A stretch of DNA of 64,000 nt from Verrucomicrobiaceae bacterium (GTDB taxonomy: Bacteria > Verrucomicrobiota > Verrucomicrobiia > Verrucomicrobiales > Verrucomicrobiaceae): NCBI GenBank assembly GCA_027490195.1, contig JAIXYN010000005.1:1-64000 (forward strand), given 5' to 3'. The notes below the pieces were generated by a model. It was given only the letters and a program-made list of their open reading frames with translations, was not told where the DNA came from and made no database searches. Numbering within the stretch: the stretch's first letter is position 1; each line of letters begins with the position of its first letter. Positions 61,692 through 64,000 of the stretch are shown in pieces. The translations under genes were made by a program, and so were the position numbers.

Positions 61692-64000
61692 ATGAAAAGC
61701 CTCCCGGCATGTTCAATGATCGTCACATTTTGGCTTGGCACGATGGCCCGGGCCGACACCGAAGTTTCCGCCGCTGCCGCTGAAATAGACGCGCTTCTGG
61801 CGCGGGACTGGGCGGCTAATGGCTTGACGCCCAACGCCCCGGCGGATGACACTGTTTTTGTGCGCCGCATCAATCTGGATGTGGTGGGCCGCATTCCCAC
61901 AGCGCGTGAGGCTGAGGAGTTTCTGGCTTCCAGAGAGGATGGCAGGCGGGCGGCACTGATCGACAAGCTCCTCGATTCCGAGGGCTATGTGCAGAACTAC
62001 TTCCATTACTGGGCTGATATACTGCGTGTGCAAACCAAGGGCCAGCGAACAGGCCCCGCGTATGTTCATTTCGTCAAGGATGCCCTGCGCAGCAACAAGC
62101 CCTACGACATGTTCGTGCGGGAGATGATCGCCGGAGAGGGCAAGGCTTGGTCTGATGGTGCGATTGGCTACTACACACGTGATCGAGGCATGCCCTTGGA
62201 CAACATGGCCAGCACGGTGCGCGTCTTCATGGGCACCCGCATCGAATGCGCCCAGTGCCACAATCACCCCTTTGACACGTGGACCCAGAAGCAGTTCTAC
62301 GAGATGGCGGCCTTCACCTTTGGCGTGCAGATCAGAGACTTCGGCGGCGGTGTCACGGGCGGCATCAGCGATCTTGTGCGGGATCAAGACATGGCTATTC
62401 GCACCACGTTTAAAAAACCTGAATGGCCCAAAAACCCGACCACCGAGGCCGAACGCCTCGCTTACTGGGCGGAGGTGGAGAAAGTGGAGCGAGCGAGGCA
62501 GGCGGCAGAGGAGGCCTTGCATCAATCTGAGCGTTTATACAATCAGGCTCTGTATCGTGGCAACCCGCACTATCCCAAGGTGACCTTTGACGAGAAGCGC
62601 AAGGTCACTCTGCCACCAAATTACATGTATGCCGATGCGAAGCCCAAATCCGTCGTGGAAGCGAAGGTCATGATGGGGCATACATGCACACCGCTGCCAG
62701 GCGAAACACGGGTCCAGGCCTACGCACGCTGGCTGGCGAATCCCGCTAATGACCGCTTCAACAAGGTCGTGGTCAATCGCCTGTGGAAAAAGGCCTTCGG
62801 CCTCGCCCTGATCGAGCCGCTCGACGATCTCACGGACACTACCGTGGCGGTGAATCCTGAACTGCTGAGCCATCTTGAAAAGCTGATGGTGAGCCTGAAA
62901 TACGACATGAAGGCGTATCTGCGCATCCTTTTCAACACGAGCACCTACCAGCGCCAGGCCTCCCACGAGGAGATGGCAGCGGGGACGGCCTGCCACTTCA
63001 CAGGCCCACAGCTGCGCCGCATGACAGCCGAGCAACTGTGGGACAGCTTTGTGACGCTGATCAACCCGAATCCCGACATGCTCAACATGGCCGCCCGCGA
63101 ATACATGGAGCAGCGCAAGCTGGCGGTGGAAAAAATTGCCGATCCGGCTGAGACGTTCAAGAGCATTCAAGCGGCCGCCAAGAAGTACCAGGAGGAGCCG
63201 GAAGGCGTGGAGACCCTGAAGAAGCTGATGGCGGAGGCCCGCGATGAGGCCAAAAAATACCAATCCATCGCCGCCAAAGTCACCGGACCTGAAAAAAAGG
63301 CTGCCATCACTCGCGCTGCTGAATGCAATGCGAAAGTCAAATCCATCAGCCGTGAGATCACGTACCTCTATAGCAATGCCCGCCGCACCGTCATGACGGA
63401 AGTGATTATTCCCGGCCAAAAAAAGTTGTTTGAGAAGGTCACCGGCAAGCCTTGGGAGCCCCTTGCTTATGAACCCAATTGGGAGGTTTCGATTCAAGCT
63501 GCGCCAATTGCCGAAATGCAGGCAGCCGGTGCTGCCAACGGCGGCGGCACGATGGCCCCTGGGGATGGCAAGATCAAGACGATCAAGGCGCAAGCCGCCG
63601 AAGCTGAGACCAAGGCCTGGAGCGAAGAGGCTATGTACTATGACATCCCCCGGAAGCATTGGCGGGACTACTTCCGTTCGAGGAGCAGGCAGTCCCAGAA
63701 GTGGCTGCGCGCTGCGGAAATTGAAAGCCCCGCCCCGCGCGGTCATTTCCTGCGCGAATTTGGCCAGAGCGACCGGGAATTCATTGAGAACAGCAACAGT
63801 GAAGCTTCTGTTCCCCAGGCTCTGGCATTGATGAATGGAGAGCTCCTGCCGCAGATCGTTGACCGATACAGCCAGCTCATGCTCTCCGTGGGCAAGGCCC
63901 AGTCTGCCGACGAAAGAATCGACGCCACATATATGGCCGTGCTTTCCCGCAAGCCCAGCGCCAGGGAAAAGGCTCTTTGCCTTCAGGCCCAGGAAAAGGA
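61692..64000 (+). CDS. exported DUF1549-DUF1553 protein, 3' partial
   Basis: A frame opens at the ATG 61692 (MKSLPACSMIVTFWLGTMAR, a short signal peptide) and continues to the window edge without a stop (769 codons). There is no PSCyt1 domain; DUF1549 begins at once (RRINLDVVGRIPTAREAEEF, LIDKLLDSEGYVQNYFHYWA, MASTVRVFMGTRIECAQCHN with the motif CAQCH, HPFDTWTQKQFYEMAAFTFG). Residues around 230-260 and 480-560 are charged and probably coiled coil (EAERLAYWAEVEKVERARQA, LKKLMAEARDEAKKYQSIAA). DUF1553 lies between and after them (VVVNRLWKKAFGLALIEPLD, LRILFNTSTYQRQA, SVPQALALMNGELLPQIVD). The subtype differs from the other four in the window. The partner gene, if any, is outside. Confidence 0.9.
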   Translation, partial: MKSLPACSMIVTFWLGTMARADTEVSAAAAEIDALLARDWAANGLTPNAPADDTVFVRRINLDVVGRIPTAREAEEFLASREDGRRAALIDKLLDSEGYVQNYFHYWADILRVQTKGQRTGPAYVHFVKDALRSNKPYDMFVREMIAGEGKAWSDGAIGYYTRDRGMPLDNMASTVRVFMGTRIECAQCHNHPFDTWTQKQFYEMAAFTFGVQIRDFGGGVTGGISDLVRDQDMAIRTTFKKPEWPKNPTTEAERLAYWAEVEKVERARQAAEEALHQSERLYNQALYRGNPHYPKVTFDEKRKVTLPPNYMYADAKPKSVVEAKVMMGHTCTPLPGETRVQAYARWLANPANDRFNKVVVNRLWKKAFGLALIEPLDDLTDTTVAVNPELLSHLEKLMVSLKYDMKAYLRILFNTSTYQRQASHEEMAAGTACHFTGPQLRRMTAEQLWDSFVTLINPNPDMLNMAAREYMEQRKLAVEKIADPAETFKSIQAAAKKYQEEPEGVETLKKLMAEARDEAKKYQSIAAKVTGPEKKAAITRAAECNAKVKSISREITYLYSNARRTVMTEVIIPGQKKLFEKVTGKPWEPLAYEPNWEVSIQAAPIAEMQAAGAANGGGTMAPGDGKIKTIKAQAAEAETKAWSEEAMYYDIPRKHWRDYFRSRSRQSQKWLRAAEIESPAPRGHFLREFGQSDREFIENSNSEASVPQALALMNGELLPQIVDRYSQLMLSVGKAQSADERIDATYMAVLSRKPSAREKALCLQAQEK

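Overview
The window looks like a chromosomal segment of a Verrucomicrobiota bacterium, most likely Verrucomicrobiaceae (Prosthecobacter/Verrucomicrobium-like). The grounds are a type II (eukaryote-like) glutamine synthetase, a threonyl-tRNA synthetase without a TGS domain, and a very large set of exported PSCyt1/DUF1549/DUF1553, DUF1592/DUF1588/DUF1585, DUF1501 and DUF1552 proteins. These families are known mainly from Verrucomicrobiota and Planctomycetota, so a planctomycete relative is the main alternative. No rRNA, tRNA or CRISPR array was recognised by eye.

Left part (1-9.4 kb): a truncated YciI-like gene; a gene-free stretch holding a perfect 22-bp inverted repeat (possible MITE); an overlapping HTTM membrane protein/DUF6065 pair on the minus strand; then an AT-richer plus-strand run of five exported proteins (a 50-residue polyproline micropeptide, a YD/Rhs-like protein, a 12-cysteine protein, an unknown protein and a DUF1573 protein). 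A minus-strand overlapping pair of a mini Ser/Thr kinase-like protein and a PP2C phosphatase follows.

Housekeeping part (9.6-15.4 kb): glutamine synthetase behind a near-consensus sigma-54 element and with a textbook terminator; an IS1380 transposase remnant; thrS with its own terminator; a small SGNH esterase and an exported TIM-barrel isomerase-like protein.

Island (15.4-24.8 kb, minus strand): a DUF1501 gene; a chimeric remnant joining the end of an Mrr-type restriction enzyme to the end of a DUF1501 gene; and three co-directional genes: a calcineurin-like phosphoesterase with an unknown N-terminal domain, a 1282-residue unknown protein with an HExxH...E motif, and a 221-residue unknown protein. 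They sit next to gene debris. This trio is the best candidate for an undescribed (perhaps conflict or defence) system.

Polysaccharide/cytochrome part (24.8-64 kb, plus strand): an IclR-controlled group (cytochrome-type DUF1549/DUF1553 protein, SASA esterase, decayed esterase and DUF1501 tail) and, divergent from a PAS-AraC regulator, a run of about 26 kb of closely packed or overlapping genes. The run encodes exported beta-propellers, three large cytochrome-type proteins (two DUF1549/DUF1553 and one DUF1592 family), four DUF1501 proteins, one DUF1552 protein, a LamG protein, an SGNH hydrolase, a clan GH-A-like glycoside hydrolase, a DUF1080-like protein and an FGE-like protein. Two further DUF1549/DUF1553 genes and one DUF1501 gene follow to the window edge. 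Almost everything here carries a signal peptide and no transporter is present, so the region most likely acts in the periplasm or outside the cell on a complex carbohydrate. The substrate cannot be read from the sequence.
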